From assembly GCA_035079385.1 (NCBI GenBank), contig JAVHKY010000082.1:744001-808000 (forward strand): 64,000 bases of DNA. Reading direction: 5' to 3'. Positions within the stretch are counted from its first letter, which is position 1. Each line of letters opens with the position of its first letter. The DNA is from Aspidiotus rigidus (taxonomy: Eukaryota > Arthropoda > Insecta > Hemiptera > Diaspididae). A program made the translations under genes and the position numbers. Shown in pieces: positions 1-8,366 of this stretch. The notes below the pieces were generated by a model that saw only the letters and a list, made by a program, of their open reading frames with translations, was not told the origin of the DNA and made no database searches.

Positions 1-110
1 CTCATATCAAGTACAAATACTGCACTATAATCATATAATTATTATTATACGTACCTACATATTTATGTTGCGCGTAATATATGCCGTATTCTTATTCTGC
101 GAGTTTTTAT

Positions 111-240
111 TCTTTAATATAGTAGAATGTTTGTCTGTCTGTATAAAGTTCCATAACTTTTGAACGCTTTTACCTATCGACTTGGAATTTCTTTTTAAAA
201 TTTTATTCCCATTTGGGTGAGTTCTTAAATCAATTCAGGG
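111..240 (+). mobile_element. Helitron-like element, 5' end fragment
   Basis: The start (TCTTTAATATAGTAGAATG, then GTTTGTCTGTCTGT) matches the 5' end of the fuller copy at 56232. Similarity continues through a 'cataacttttgaacgc...cgacttggaattt' stretch and fades near 240, where repeat R1-like DNA begins. Only this end is present. The family assignment rests on the fuller copies, which have an A|TC 5' end and a hairpin plus CTAG|T 3' end. Confidence 0.4.
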
Positions 241-328
241 GTGGATTTACGGGGGAGGGGACTCAAGGAGATCTCATCCACCTAAAAAGTGTGAGGAAAA
301 AAGTAAGGGAAAGAGGGAGAGCTTTTAT

Positions 329-475
329 CGACTTTTTGAACAAAAAGTCAGGTATTACTTCCGACACAATTGTGACGGCGAAACCCGGGATAGAATTTTC
401 TCGATGTTCTGAAGGTCCTAGATCATCCTGAGACTGATGAAAAAATTTCAGGTATCCTTATATATTTATGTATGT
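329..475 (+). repeat. Dispersed repeat R1, hairpin-ended left half
   Basis: The stretch begins with the palindrome GACTTTTTGAACAAAAAGTC and continues through a block around TTTTCTCGATGTTCTGAAGGTCC to 'ttcaggtatccttatata'. The same block occurs inverted at 28188-28318 and in related form at 5960, 12902, 44586, 44866 and 58020. An array with GCGCGC cores follows directly. It is non-coding. Confidence 0.55.
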
Positions 476-477
476 TA

Positions 478-662
478 CGGCGAATTCGTCCAATAACACA
501 ATGCGCGCAGTCTTCAGTAATTTCACCGAATGCGCTCAGTCGTTAACCCATTTTGCTGACAGCGCGCATCCCAAAAATTTTCTGCAGACTGCGCGCAATG
601 AATGATGAAAACGTATTTTTTGACTCTGATTCGGCAATATGTTTATGGGGAATGCGCGCATT
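478..662 (+). repeat. Phased palindrome array, TGCGCGCA core (copy 1)
   Basis: The array starts with GGCGAATTCGTCCAAT. Palindromic cores of the form TGCGCGCA (or one-base variants) lie at 502, 531, 561, 590 and 653. The spacing is 29, 30, 29 and 63 bp, so about 29.5 bp or twice that. The ~21-bp spacers differ from each other, but some are shared with the copies at 1700-1905 and 4095-4330. No coding potential was seen. Confidence 0.6.
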
Positions 663-959
663 CTTGTTCAGCTTGTTTGACATTGAGTCGGTAATATTTT
701 ACCGCGGAATATGCGTATTATGAAACTCCCCTAATTTTTTCAGTTGTTTGAACGACTGATATTATTTTAAAACCAAATAATTGTACAATAACCTTTGCGA
801 TACCAGTATCAATGAAGTACGAATACAAAGCACACTACTTGTAATACTTGAATGGAACGTCACCCGGAGATAAGAACAAGTTTATCCAAGGTACATATCA
901 TCATGTGATGAATGAGTGATTAATACAGTCTACAAATCTAACCTACTGCACCCAGTTTT
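663..959. other. No recognised feature
   Basis: AT-rich DNA without a convincing open frame. A further GCG-rich variant (ATGCGTATT near 710) may be a decayed extension of the preceding array. Nothing else was seen. Confidence 0.5.
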
Positions 960-1640
960 TTCCTGTCCAATCAAATCAATACCTCGAGTCAGGATGCTTT
1001 CCAGAAGGAACTAGGGACCTGGCTAGAGTGAATCAAGTGAGAGTGGATATTGACTTAATGGTTGTAGGAGGCTCACTAGAAAAAGCCTTGATTCTACCAC
1101 CTACCTCCCCAGGGATTCCCACCTAGAAAGGAGAAAACGTTAGATTCATTGCTTACTTGGGTAGATTTTTGTTGAAGTTGGGCCGTGTGCTCAGTCCTTT
1201 CGGGTTCCGACCGGCATTTTATAATACGAACACGGAAAAAAGTTTATTTGTGAAATTAAAGGACCCCATTCCTCTAGCCGAGAGGAATGGTGTATACAGC
1301 AAAGCCTGCAACGATTGCCCTCGAGTTTATGTAGGAATGACCGGCCGTCAGCTCCAAATAAGAATTGATGAGCATAAAAAAGCGTGGGGGAAGGGTAACT
1401 TGAATGAGTCACCCTTTGCCGATCACCTTAACGAAAGTGGCCACAGGGTCAAAGAGGGGTCTGGTACCCTCTTCTACAGGGAGAACTTATACTTTAAACG
1501 TATGGCTTTGCAATATCAAAATCATACATCGTCGGAATAATGAAGACTTCACCGCCTTGAACAGGTATATTCCTAATGAGGGTCTGGTTGAGCTAGTCTA
1601 TGAGAATGATTCACACTTCAAAATTAATTACCATCTCTAA
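960..1640 (+). pseudogene. Penelope-like element fragment P1: RT thumb remnant and GIY-YIG endonuclease
   Basis: This is a remnant of a Penelope-like retroelement polyprotein. A degraded region (about 970-1150) aligns with the RT-thumb/linker of the better copy at 2842. It is followed by an open stretch 1157-1540 with the PLE linker (FGFRPAFYN, LKDPIPLAERNGVY) and the GIY-YIG nuclease core (GVYS...CNDCPRVYVGMTGRQLQIRIDEHKKAW). In the family this domain nicks the target DNA. The frame shifts near 1530; the C-terminal tail continues in another frame (ALNRYIPNEGLVELVY) to a stop at about 1640. The RT palm is missing. The copy is 5'-truncated and frameshifted, and it is joined at its 3' side to an array that is also found fused to P3. 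Confidence 0.85.
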
Positions 1641-1911
1641 ATTTTTTGCCTACGTATTCCCAATACATTTTTCTATGCATGAATTCGGCAGAATTTCTTT
1701 CAACTGCGCGCACCTGTTGTGTGCACAAATTCAGGGTACCACTAAAAATGATAACTTGCTGAATGCGCGCAATCTACACTCAAGTATTGGCAATCGCGCG
1801 CACTCGTCAGTATTTAGCGCATATTTGGCAATTACGATACCGACTGTGTGCTGTCAGCAAAGTGGTTAATGACTGCGCGCATTGTGCAATTGTCCGAATT
1901 CGACGTAACAT
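1641..1911 (-). repeat. Phased palindrome array, TGCGCGCA core (copy 2), fused to the PLE 3' end
   Basis: In reverse orientation this matches 4086-4410. Cores lie at 1705, 1764, 1795, 1845 (variant) and 1874, and most gaps are ~29-31 bp or twice that. A half-unit core TGTGCACA sits at 1720, 15 bp after 1705. The array ends at 'ccgaattcgacgtaacatata', the same terminus as the other arrays. The open frame across it has a near-identical partner on the other strand at 4160-4429, because the DNA is duplicated; it is not evidence of a gene. Confidence 0.6.
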
Positions 1912-1914
1912 ATA

Positions 1915-2100
1915 TATACTCGTATATATAAGATTTTTTTTGTCCACGCAACTCCTCAAAAACTACCGGCTGTATTCTTGTAAAGTTTGGTCAAGTTGTA
2001 GTGGATTATCTGAAGTTGGGCATGTGCATTTTTTTCTGAGATTGGTTGAGTAGTTGAATGATCCTCAATTTTCCTCAAATTTCTTAGAGTCGTTTCTCGG
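1915..2100 (+). repeat. Repeat R1, right half
   Basis: A TA-rich stretch is followed by 'aagattttttttgtccacg', the 'aactcctcaaaaactaccgg' block and a GATTGGTTGAGTAG stretch. These are homologous to 6105-6260, 13510-13660, 44795-44860 and 45028-45170. The left half is separated from this half by the array and the PLE fragment. Confidence 0.5.
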
Positions 2101-2838
2101 AGAATATCAATCTTATTATCGTCATACTATTGCATTACATCATAATGTATTCAATCTTATCGCTCTGCAATTTTTGTATCGGTTGGACAAGTGGTTTTTG
2201 AGTAAATCAAAATATAAGTAATCGATGTATAGAGCCATAAGAGCTGAATCTCGCTTGTTTATTTTATTTGAGTCCTTTCGCCCGATGGTACCTCTGATGC
2301 ATCGTACACCTATTGGCTGTAAAAACTTCTCATTACCCGTCATACATGATTGAAAAAATTCGACGTTTATTGGGTAGGTACCTTAAACAAACGTTGTGCG
2401 TAAGCGATTGATTGAATAATTAGCCATATATTTTATAATTACTGCGTTATGTACAAATAGGTATGCATAGCATTTTTCTTTCTACGTTATTACCGTTATA
2501 ACAATTGGCTCGTAGCCTAAACCCTGGGGAGTAATGAAATTTAGATAAGACAAAGTGGAAGTTTCATTGGCCATTTCAATTTTCGTCATTATCGACTTCA
2601 TAATATCACTGTGTTTTTGGAAATGGTTAATACTTTGAGATTCTTTTAAATCACTCAAGTTTTATAATTTAATTTTAATAGAGCCATGTTCCGTTCTTCT
2701 ATTTAGAGTTCAATCTACGTATGGGGTGAGAAAGCTATCAATCGACTCCCTTTTTACTTATTCCCCATGAATACTTGTATTTGAAAATTATAAAAGTACC
2801 TATTAAAAAGATTAGAAATGTATTGAACAATAGAAGAG
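2101..2838. other. No gene recognised
   Basis: AT-rich intergenic DNA. The last ~30 bp (about 2810-2842, containing 'gaacaatagaagagtaagtg') recurs inverted at about 28130-28165, so a dispersed repeat ends here. The rest shows no structure that I can name. Confidence 0.5.
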
Positions 2839-2841
2839 TAA

Positions 2842-3807
2842 GTGGAATGGTACGTTGATGACGTTCTATGTACCTGGACTGGTCACCCAGATCTCCTTGG
2901 TGAGTTTCTGAGGTATCTCAATTCCTGGTACCCTTCCATCAAATTTACGTTGGAAATAGGGGTATTTTCCATCAACTTTTTGGATTTATCGATCTCTATA
3001 ATAGACGGTATCCATAAGCTTGGAATTTACAGGAAAGATACTACGACCGATGTTTTAGTCCACGGTGGTTCGTTCGGTCCTGTTGCTCACAAGATGGCTG
3101 CTTTTCATAGCCTAGTTCACAGACTGACTCGTATTCCTTTGAGTCAGTCTGCCTTCAAGAAAGAGTTAATCACAATAAAACACCTGGTCAGAGTGAATGG
3201 GGTCAATGTCGATGTTGACGTGATGGTTCGGAGGAAAGTTACGAGGGGCCTCCTGGATTCCACCACCTCCCTCCCCCGAGACACGATCCGTGATCGCCGT
3301 TTGCGTTGGATCAGTCTCCCTTTCTTGGGGAAGTTCTCCCAGCAATTGGGTCGGGCCCTTCGCCCGTTTGGCTTCAGACCCGCGTTTTACAACCCTACCA
3401 CAGTCAAGAGGTTGTTTGTGAGACTGAAGGACCCCATACCTGTCGATGAGAGGAGTGGTGTGTATAAGTTGGAGTGTGAGGATTGTGGAGGCTTTTATAT
3501 TGGTGAGACCAGCCGCCAAATGAAAGTTCGAGTAGCTGAGCACCTGAAGTCTTGGAAGAAGGGACACTTGGGGGAGTCAGCTTTCGCCGATCACTTAATA
3601 AACAGTGGCCACAGCTTCCGTGAGGGATCCGAAAAGCTCCTCCATAAGGAGAATTCCTACCGTAAGCGTATCGCCCTCGAGAATATAGAGATAATTCGTC
3701 ATCTCAACACTGACGGTATCACTGTACTCAATTCATATATTCCGGAAGATGGCCTGATCGAACTGGTTTATGACTCACACCGTGATTTCTCGTTTGGACG
3801 ATCTTAA
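2842..3807 (+). CDS. Penelope-like element P2: partial RT (from the YVDD box) plus GIY-YIG endonuclease
   Basis: This is the best-preserved PLE copy, an open frame of 321 codons. It begins inside the RT palm at WYVDD (the YxDD catalytic box, residues 3-7), just after an in-frame TAA, so there is no genuine start and the RT fingers are absent. The thumb follows, with INFLDLSI (~44-51), IYRKDTTTDVLVHGGS and AHKMAAFHSLVHRL. Next come the linker (FGFRPAFYN, ~190) and a complete GIY-YIG domain (~205-300) with GVY, FYIGETSRQ, R, EH and ADHLINSGH. In the family, RT and the GIY-YIG nuclease together perform target-primed reverse transcription. The frame itself is undamaged, so this insertion looks younger than its neighbours. 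It lies between inverted copies of a PLE-plus-array unit. Confidence 0.88.
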   Translation: MEWYVDDVLCTWTGHPDLLGEFLRYLNSWYPSIKFTLEIGVFSINFLDLSISIIDGIHKLGIYRKDTTTDVLVHGGSFGPVAHKMAAFHSLVHRLTRIPLSQSAFKKELITIKHLVRVNGVNVDVDVMVRRKVTRGLLDSTTSLPRDTIRDRRLRWISLPFLGKFSQQLGRALRPFGFRPAFYNPTTVKRLFVRLKDPIPVDERSGVYKLECEDCGGFYIGETSRQMKVRVAEHLKSWKKGHLGESAFADHLINSGHSFREGSEKLLHKENSYRKRIALENIEIIRHLNTDGITVLNSYIPEDGLIELVYDSHRDFSFGRS

Positions 3808-3990
3808 TACCTCGTTCTTCTCTTTTGTTCGTCAGTTGCTTCCATTTCAGGCTTGAAGATGGTTGTTTAACCGAAAGCGCTCGTCGTCTTTTCATTTTTT
3901 CTGCGGTTTGCATGTTTTACTCCACGTCGGAGTATTCCTCTTTCATGTTTATTAAAAGAGAAACACTTTTTGTTTATACGATAACTTTAG
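3808..3990 (+). other. PLE P2 3' untranslated region
   Basis: This directly follows the P2 stop codon. It includes 'gaagatggttgtttaaccga' and 'aagcgctcg', a motif that recurs in the 3' regions of P6 (minus, near 34230) and P7 (near 40495). The motif resembles a decayed hammerhead-ribozyme core (CTGATGA...GAAA), which is known from PLE terminal regions. The catalytic core bases are not intact, so activity is unlikely. Confidence 0.5.
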
Positions 3991-4085
3991 CTGTTTTATT
4001 CATTCTTTTGGGTACTATATAATCCTTAGGCTTCCGAACATTGCCTGCGAGTGTTTAAGTTACACACGTTACATTCCTACTATCT

Positions 4086-4330
4086 ATATACGTTACGCCG
4101 AATTCGGGCAATTACTAATGCGAGCAGTCTTCAACAATTTTACCAAATGCGCGCAGTCATTAACCACTTTGCTGACAGCATGCAGTCGGCATTGTAATTG
4201 CCAAATATGCGCAAAATACTGACGAGTGCGCGCGATTGGCAATACTTAAGTGTAGATTGCGCGCATTCAGCAAGTTATCATTTTTAGTGGTACCATGACT
4301 TTGTCCAGACAACAGGTGCGCGCAGTTGAA
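4086..4330 (+). repeat. Phased palindrome array, TGCGCGCA core (copy 3)
   Basis: The array starts with 'gttacgccgaattcgggcaa'. Cores lie at 4119 (TGCGAGCA), 4148, 4177 (AGCATGCA), 4208 (partial), 4227, 4258 and 4317. Gaps are 29, 29, 31, 19, 31 and 59 bp. It is an inverted copy of 1700-1911 and shares many spacers with it. It is continuous with the reverse-oriented PLE fragment P3. Confidence 0.6.
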
Positions 4331-4690
4331 AAAAATTCTGCCGAATTCATGCATAGAAAAATGTATTGGGAATATGCAGGCAAAAAATTTAGAGATGGTA
4401 ATTAATTTTGAAGTGTTAATCATTCTCATAGACTAGCTCAACCAGACCCTCATCAGGAATACGGTATACCTGTTTACGACGGTGAAGTCTTCATTATTCC
4501 GGTGACGTATGATTTTGATATTCCAAAGCCATACGTCCAAAGTATGAGGTGATCGGTAAAGGGTGAATCACCCAAGTTACCCTTCTACCAAGCTTTTTTC
4601 TGCTCATCAATTCTTATCTGGAGCTGACGGCCGGTCATTCCAACACAAACTCCAGGGCAATTGTTGCAGGCTTTGCTGTATATGTTGAGC
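4331..4690 (-). pseudogene. Penelope-like element fragment P3 (GIY-YIG C-terminal part)
   Basis: The reverse complement matches 1293-1680 of P1: GIY-YIG residues from the 'VYSKACNNCPGVCVGMTG' region to the C-terminal tail. It carries the same frameshift-type damage and the same junction with the array. The fragment is 5'-truncated at about 4690, where a different array begins. It is non-functional and is probably a duplicate of P1 or shares a recent source copy with it. Confidence 0.8.
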
Positions 4691-4865
4691 CTAAATCGCG
4701 TAATTGCATATCACGTGAAATAAACAGAAAAAATGAATAATACGTGACATCAACAATCCATCTGCTGAATACGCGTAACCTGGGTGATTTTGTGCCAATT
4801 TCACAAATTCAATAGCTGTTTCCTACTGATTACGCGTAATCCTGAACAGTGGTAACGACGCTTGC
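4690..4865 (+). repeat. Phased palindrome array, TACGCGTA / CACGTG core
   Basis: Cores are TCACGTGA at 4711, TACGTGAC at 4741, TACGCGTA at 4770 and TACGCGTA at 4831. Gaps are 30, 29 and 61 bp. The segment around 4734-4780 is homologous, in inverted orientation, to 5900-5958. The architecture matches the TGCGCGCA arrays but the core palindrome is different. Confidence 0.5.
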
Positions 4866-5009
4866 TCAAATTGTGTAATTTTAAAGAAATGGATACACTT
4901 TATGAGTGAAAAAATATCTCAAATGAAATTGCGGTACTAGTAAATAGAAAAATTTGAAAATATCACAATACATAACGGGTATATAAATTATAAAACAGGT
5001 AACAATACC

Positions 5010-5725
5010 TGGGCCCAAAGTGATAGTGAAAAGACCGAATTGTTTACTGGTCACTTAGAGTCAACCTTTGAACCTAACAATACAGATTCTGATTTAACAC
5101 CGTCCGTCAAGTTAGTGCAGCACCCTGACGTCAAATTATTCGCGCCTAGAGAAGCGTATAGAGCAGCAAACCTGTCAAAAACTCGCAAGGCACCAGCGCC
5201 TGAGGGCATCACCGGTCAACTAATTAAAGAGCTATCAAAGAAGGGCATTGTCCCATGACGTATCTTTTCAACGCGGTACTTCGGCTGCAATACATCCCAG
5301 AGCAATGGAAACAGTCAAAGTAATAATGCTGAACAAGCCAGGATGCCCACCAGAAGACCCACAATATTATCGACCAATATCGTTACTACCCATAATATCA
5401 AAATTATTTGAAAAACGTTTCCTCACTCGAAATAGAGTTTGGATTGAAGGATTACTTCACAACCGTCGCAAATTGTCGGTATAATCCAGTCGTACCTTCA
5501 CGCAGGCAAATTTCGGGTGTAATTTGGAGAAGCTAAATCCACCTTTCGAACAATCTCAGCAGGTATTCCCCAGGAAACACTCTACACTGCCGACATGCCG
5601 ACATTTCAGAAACAACTTCGACCATAATTGCCACTTTTGCAGACGACACGGCGTTAACATCGGACTATAAAGATTACCATACTGCCCTCCAGATTGCAGT
5701 CAAGAAGGTGGCAGAGTAGACTTTT
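5010..5725 (+). pseudogene. Jockey-type non-LTR reverse transcriptase fragment
   Basis: The segment encodes RT fingers-to-palm sequence in several frames: KAPAPEGITGQLIKEL (5180-5235), MTYLFNAVLRLQYIPEQWK after a frameshift near 5255, YRPISLLPIISKLFEK (5368-5420), ISAGIPQ (near 5555) and FADDTALTSDY (near 5635, the xADD catalytic box). LINE RT of this type copies its own mRNA at a nicked target. Both ends and the C-terminal region are missing, and there are at least three frame changes. Inverted copies of one array family flank it on both sides. Confidence 0.82.
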
Positions 5726-5817
5726 TCGCTTCGACCTCATCCATACACTCGTGTCTACTTCGATGCTTTAATCATTCCAGTGGCGGAGGAAACCAAATAC
5801 TTTCGAAGGCGACTACT

Positions 5818-5958
5818 CGTTTCACGTAATCTACAGAAAAGATATTATGCTGATGTCGTGAAATAGACATTATTTTCCGTGTTCATTTCACGTATTCAAC
5901 ACATCAGATGTTAATTACGTGTATTCAGCAGATGGGTTCTTGATTTCACGTATTACTC
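5818..5958 (-). repeat. Phased palindrome array, TTCACGTA core (inverted relative of 4690-4865)
   Basis: TTCACGTA or related cores lie at 5821, ~5856 (reverse), 5887, 5915 and 5945. Gaps are ~35, 31, 28 and 30 bp. The reverse complement of the right part matches 4734-4780, including 'catctgctgaatac'. The array ends directly against the hairpin end of repeat R1 at about 5959. Confidence 0.5.
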
Positions 5959-6300
5959 ATTTTACCGACTTTTCTATTTAGAAAAGTGAGGTATTACACT
6001 CGTAGCAAGGTCAGCGGGGGGAGAGGGAAATACGCTTTTTCGACGTTTTAGAGGTCCTACATTACAATTAGCATAAAAAAATTTCCGGTTTCCTTATATA
6101 TATAAATAAGATTTTTTTGTTCGCGGAACTCCTCTGAAACTACCTGATGGATTTTTTTGTAACTTGGCTGTATTGTAGTATTATATTTGAAGATGTTCAC
6201 CTGCAATTTTTTAGAGAATTGGATGAGTAGTTCTCGAGAAAATTCCAATTTTTTGACAAATTTCTCATCATTACGAGTAGCTGCTTACGAATAGCTGCGA
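5959..6300 (+). repeat. Repeat R1, near-complete copy
   Basis: It begins TTTACCGACTTTTCTATTTA and the hairpin partner TAGAAAAGTGAGG. It continues through 'cgtagcaaggtcagcggggg', 'cgacgttttagaggtcc', a (TA)n stretch near 6095 and the right half ('gtccgcggaactcctctgaaact' region) to the GATGAGTAGTTCTCGAG block near 6220. It contains no protein. The sharp palindromic end and the TA-rich middle recur in all copies. Confidence 0.6.
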
Positions 6301-7317
6301 GTAGCTGCTTACGTTACAAGAAGCGGATTTTCCTATCCTTTCACCACTTCTGTTATCAGTACCTACGTTTATTGTGATGAAGAACCTTTTATCACTCAAC
6401 AGGTTCATTCTTGGTTCACTCTTGACTAAGGGTTGAATTTTATTTTCGATGATATTTCATTTGAATTCAGTACCCTTGTATCTCGCTTCCCACAGTCCCT
6501 AGAGCCGTGAATTTTGTTTTGTCAAATTTTATTTGTTTTGTTAAATTTGTTTTTGAACGAATAGTGACAATGGCGGGTTGTTCGTTTCTTCATTATTATT
6601 AGTTCAGTTTGAATGATTAAGTACAATTTTTTTTAATCTTCATCAAGTGTGCCGATGCGAGATTACCTTGGTGACTTTATTCTTAATTGATTATTGATTT
6701 ATACGTCATTTTTTCATGTATGTGTACATAATTGATTGTGGTTCATAGTTGATTTGAGGTGTCTCAGGAGATGGAAATGCCATTTTCTATTTAGACTGGT
6801 TTTTTAAAGTGAGATTTGAGGTTAGACTAACGAGTGAACCAGGCTATATTTTTTTTACCGACTTTTCTAGCTAGAAAAGTGAGGTATTTTGTTGATACGT
6901 TTGGAAAATATGTTGAAGCGTGAGGGAAGGAATGAGGGGTTGACTGGTGGGTGATTGGTTGCTTCTTTGGCTTCGACATTGATTTTTTTAGTTTTTTGGG
7001 ATCTCCTTGTAGCTGGATTCCCACATGAAGAATCTTGGGATGGAGTTTGCATAGAAAATGGTGACGGTAGCGTGAATACAATTTATGAGTGCTCGAGAGG
7101 AATATTAGCTGGAGATAGCATTGAGAGATGCCAGCAATCGGAGGTGATAAAGAATTGAGAAACTCTCATAATATACAGTATACTTCGACGCTTTGGAGGC
7201 CCTATATTACTTTCAGCCTGAAAAGAATCAGGTTTCTTTGTACGTACAGGCCTGTATTTAGGCATAAATAAAATTTTTTTGTCCGCGGATCTCCGAAAAC
7301 TACTGGATGGATTTTTA
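6301..7317 (+). repeat. Composite R1-related repeat, including a second hairpin end
   Basis: The block 'ttatcagtacctacgtttattgtgatgaagaacc' to 'gaatgattaagtacaat' is repeated at 13700-13960 and 45270-46130. A second hairpin end (TACCGACTTTTCTAGCTAGA at 6857) starts a segment that recurs at 43735-44030 and 46335-46680. That segment contains 'gaagcgtgagggaaggaatg' and 'gattccca(c/g)atgaagaat'. Short frames on both strands are not conserved as proteins between copies and are not called genes. Confidence 0.5.
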
Positions 7318-7765
7318 ACAGTGAACCTGTTGTATGGGGGCCTTTTTGAGAAATTTGTCGTGCGCCGTCCAACAAAAAACTTGGAAAATATTTCGATTCT
7401 CTAGCCATATATGATAGGAGAGGGACTTGGAAAAATTTCGACTCTTGAGCCATATATGATAGGAATTTTTCCAAGTCCCTCTTCTATCATATATGGCTTG
7501 AGAGTCAAAAGTTCTCCAAGTCCCCCTCCTGTCATATATAGCTGGAGATTCGAGAAAAATTTAGACTCTCAAACTGTATTATACTAGGCTTATATAGTAG
7601 GTCTAGGCTTTCTTTATACTAGCTTTATCTAAGTCTAGGCTTCCTTGAATTCTCAGTATCAAATCCCATAATATGACTCATAAAACAGGTTCCCTGCGTT
7701 CTTCGTTTAACTTCGTTAAGGAAGCCGTCGTTTTTCGGGACTTGGATAAGTTATATTCTCATATC
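7318..7765 (+). repeat. Repeat R2 with a fold-back minisatellite
   Basis: It starts 'cagtgaacctgttgtatggg' and ends near 'aaggaagccgtcgtttttcg'; both edges recur at 42915-43090. Between them are four units built on 'gagccatatatgatagga' plus 'gggacttggaaaaatttcga'. Two are in one orientation and two are reversed, with the switch at about 7461, so the region can fold into a long hairpin. Related units occur at 25210-25510, 28490-28610, 29340-29500 and 33300-33480. Confidence 0.55.
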
Positions 7766-7839
7766 TTAAGATGGGTACCAACAATTTTTTTGACGATTAA
7801 TTGATAGTAATTCTTCAGCGCGTTTCCAATTGAGTTAAT

Positions 7840-8115
7840 ACGATTTCTGTAGGTTACGGTTTTAATCATATTGGGAGTGATCGAAATATCAATTTGCAAA
7901 GATCGTAGAAACAACTGTTTTTGTCTCGTAGCAGTTTGGGCAGGGGGAGGGGGAGAGGTTTTTCTGGAGACGTTTCGTAGGTTTCAGATGACTCGCAGCC
8001 TAAATTAAAACAAAATTCGGGTTTCCTTATTGGATTGTAGGTATTTTTACTCTGTTATCAGTTGATGTGACGTCATAAAGATAGAATTTATAAACTGAGT
8101 TTTATTGTTCACTAG
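7840..8115 (+). repeat. Dispersed repeat R4
   Basis: A block containing 'gattaattgatagtaattc', 'tcgtagcagtttgggcaggg' and 'gttgatgtgacgtcataaag'. It also occurs at 42700-42870, 43140-43480, 44340-44590 and 46730-46940. No coding capacity was seen. It runs directly into large repeat A. Confidence 0.5.
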
Positions 8116-8366
8116 CGTCTGTTGCGTCTTCGCTACGCGTCGACGACAGCCGCTAGCAAGGTGAGCACCAATTTTGAAATAAAAAAACAGTTTCTTTCGA
8201 CGAGAAATTTATAAAAAAAAAAATGAATCAAACCGGCGCGGTAATTAACCACAAAAAAATGAGGCTGGTAAACGAGAGCCGCCCATGAACAGATACAAGT
8301 ATTTTGTTTCGTGGATTTTAAATTGCTTCTCTTCGGAAAAAAAAATTGCTCATAAAAACTTTCTTA

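Noticed and set aside
478..662. CRISPR-like repeat-spacer array
   Set aside because: Core repeats are only 8 bp, copies are embedded in transposon DNA of a eukaryote, and spacers are shared between copies. There are no cas-like genes.
1600..1869. Conserved ~89-codon frame shared with 4160-4429
   Set aside because: The similarity is explained by duplication of the underlying PLE-plus-array DNA. The frame crosses a PLE stop region and repeat DNA, so conservation is not at the protein level.
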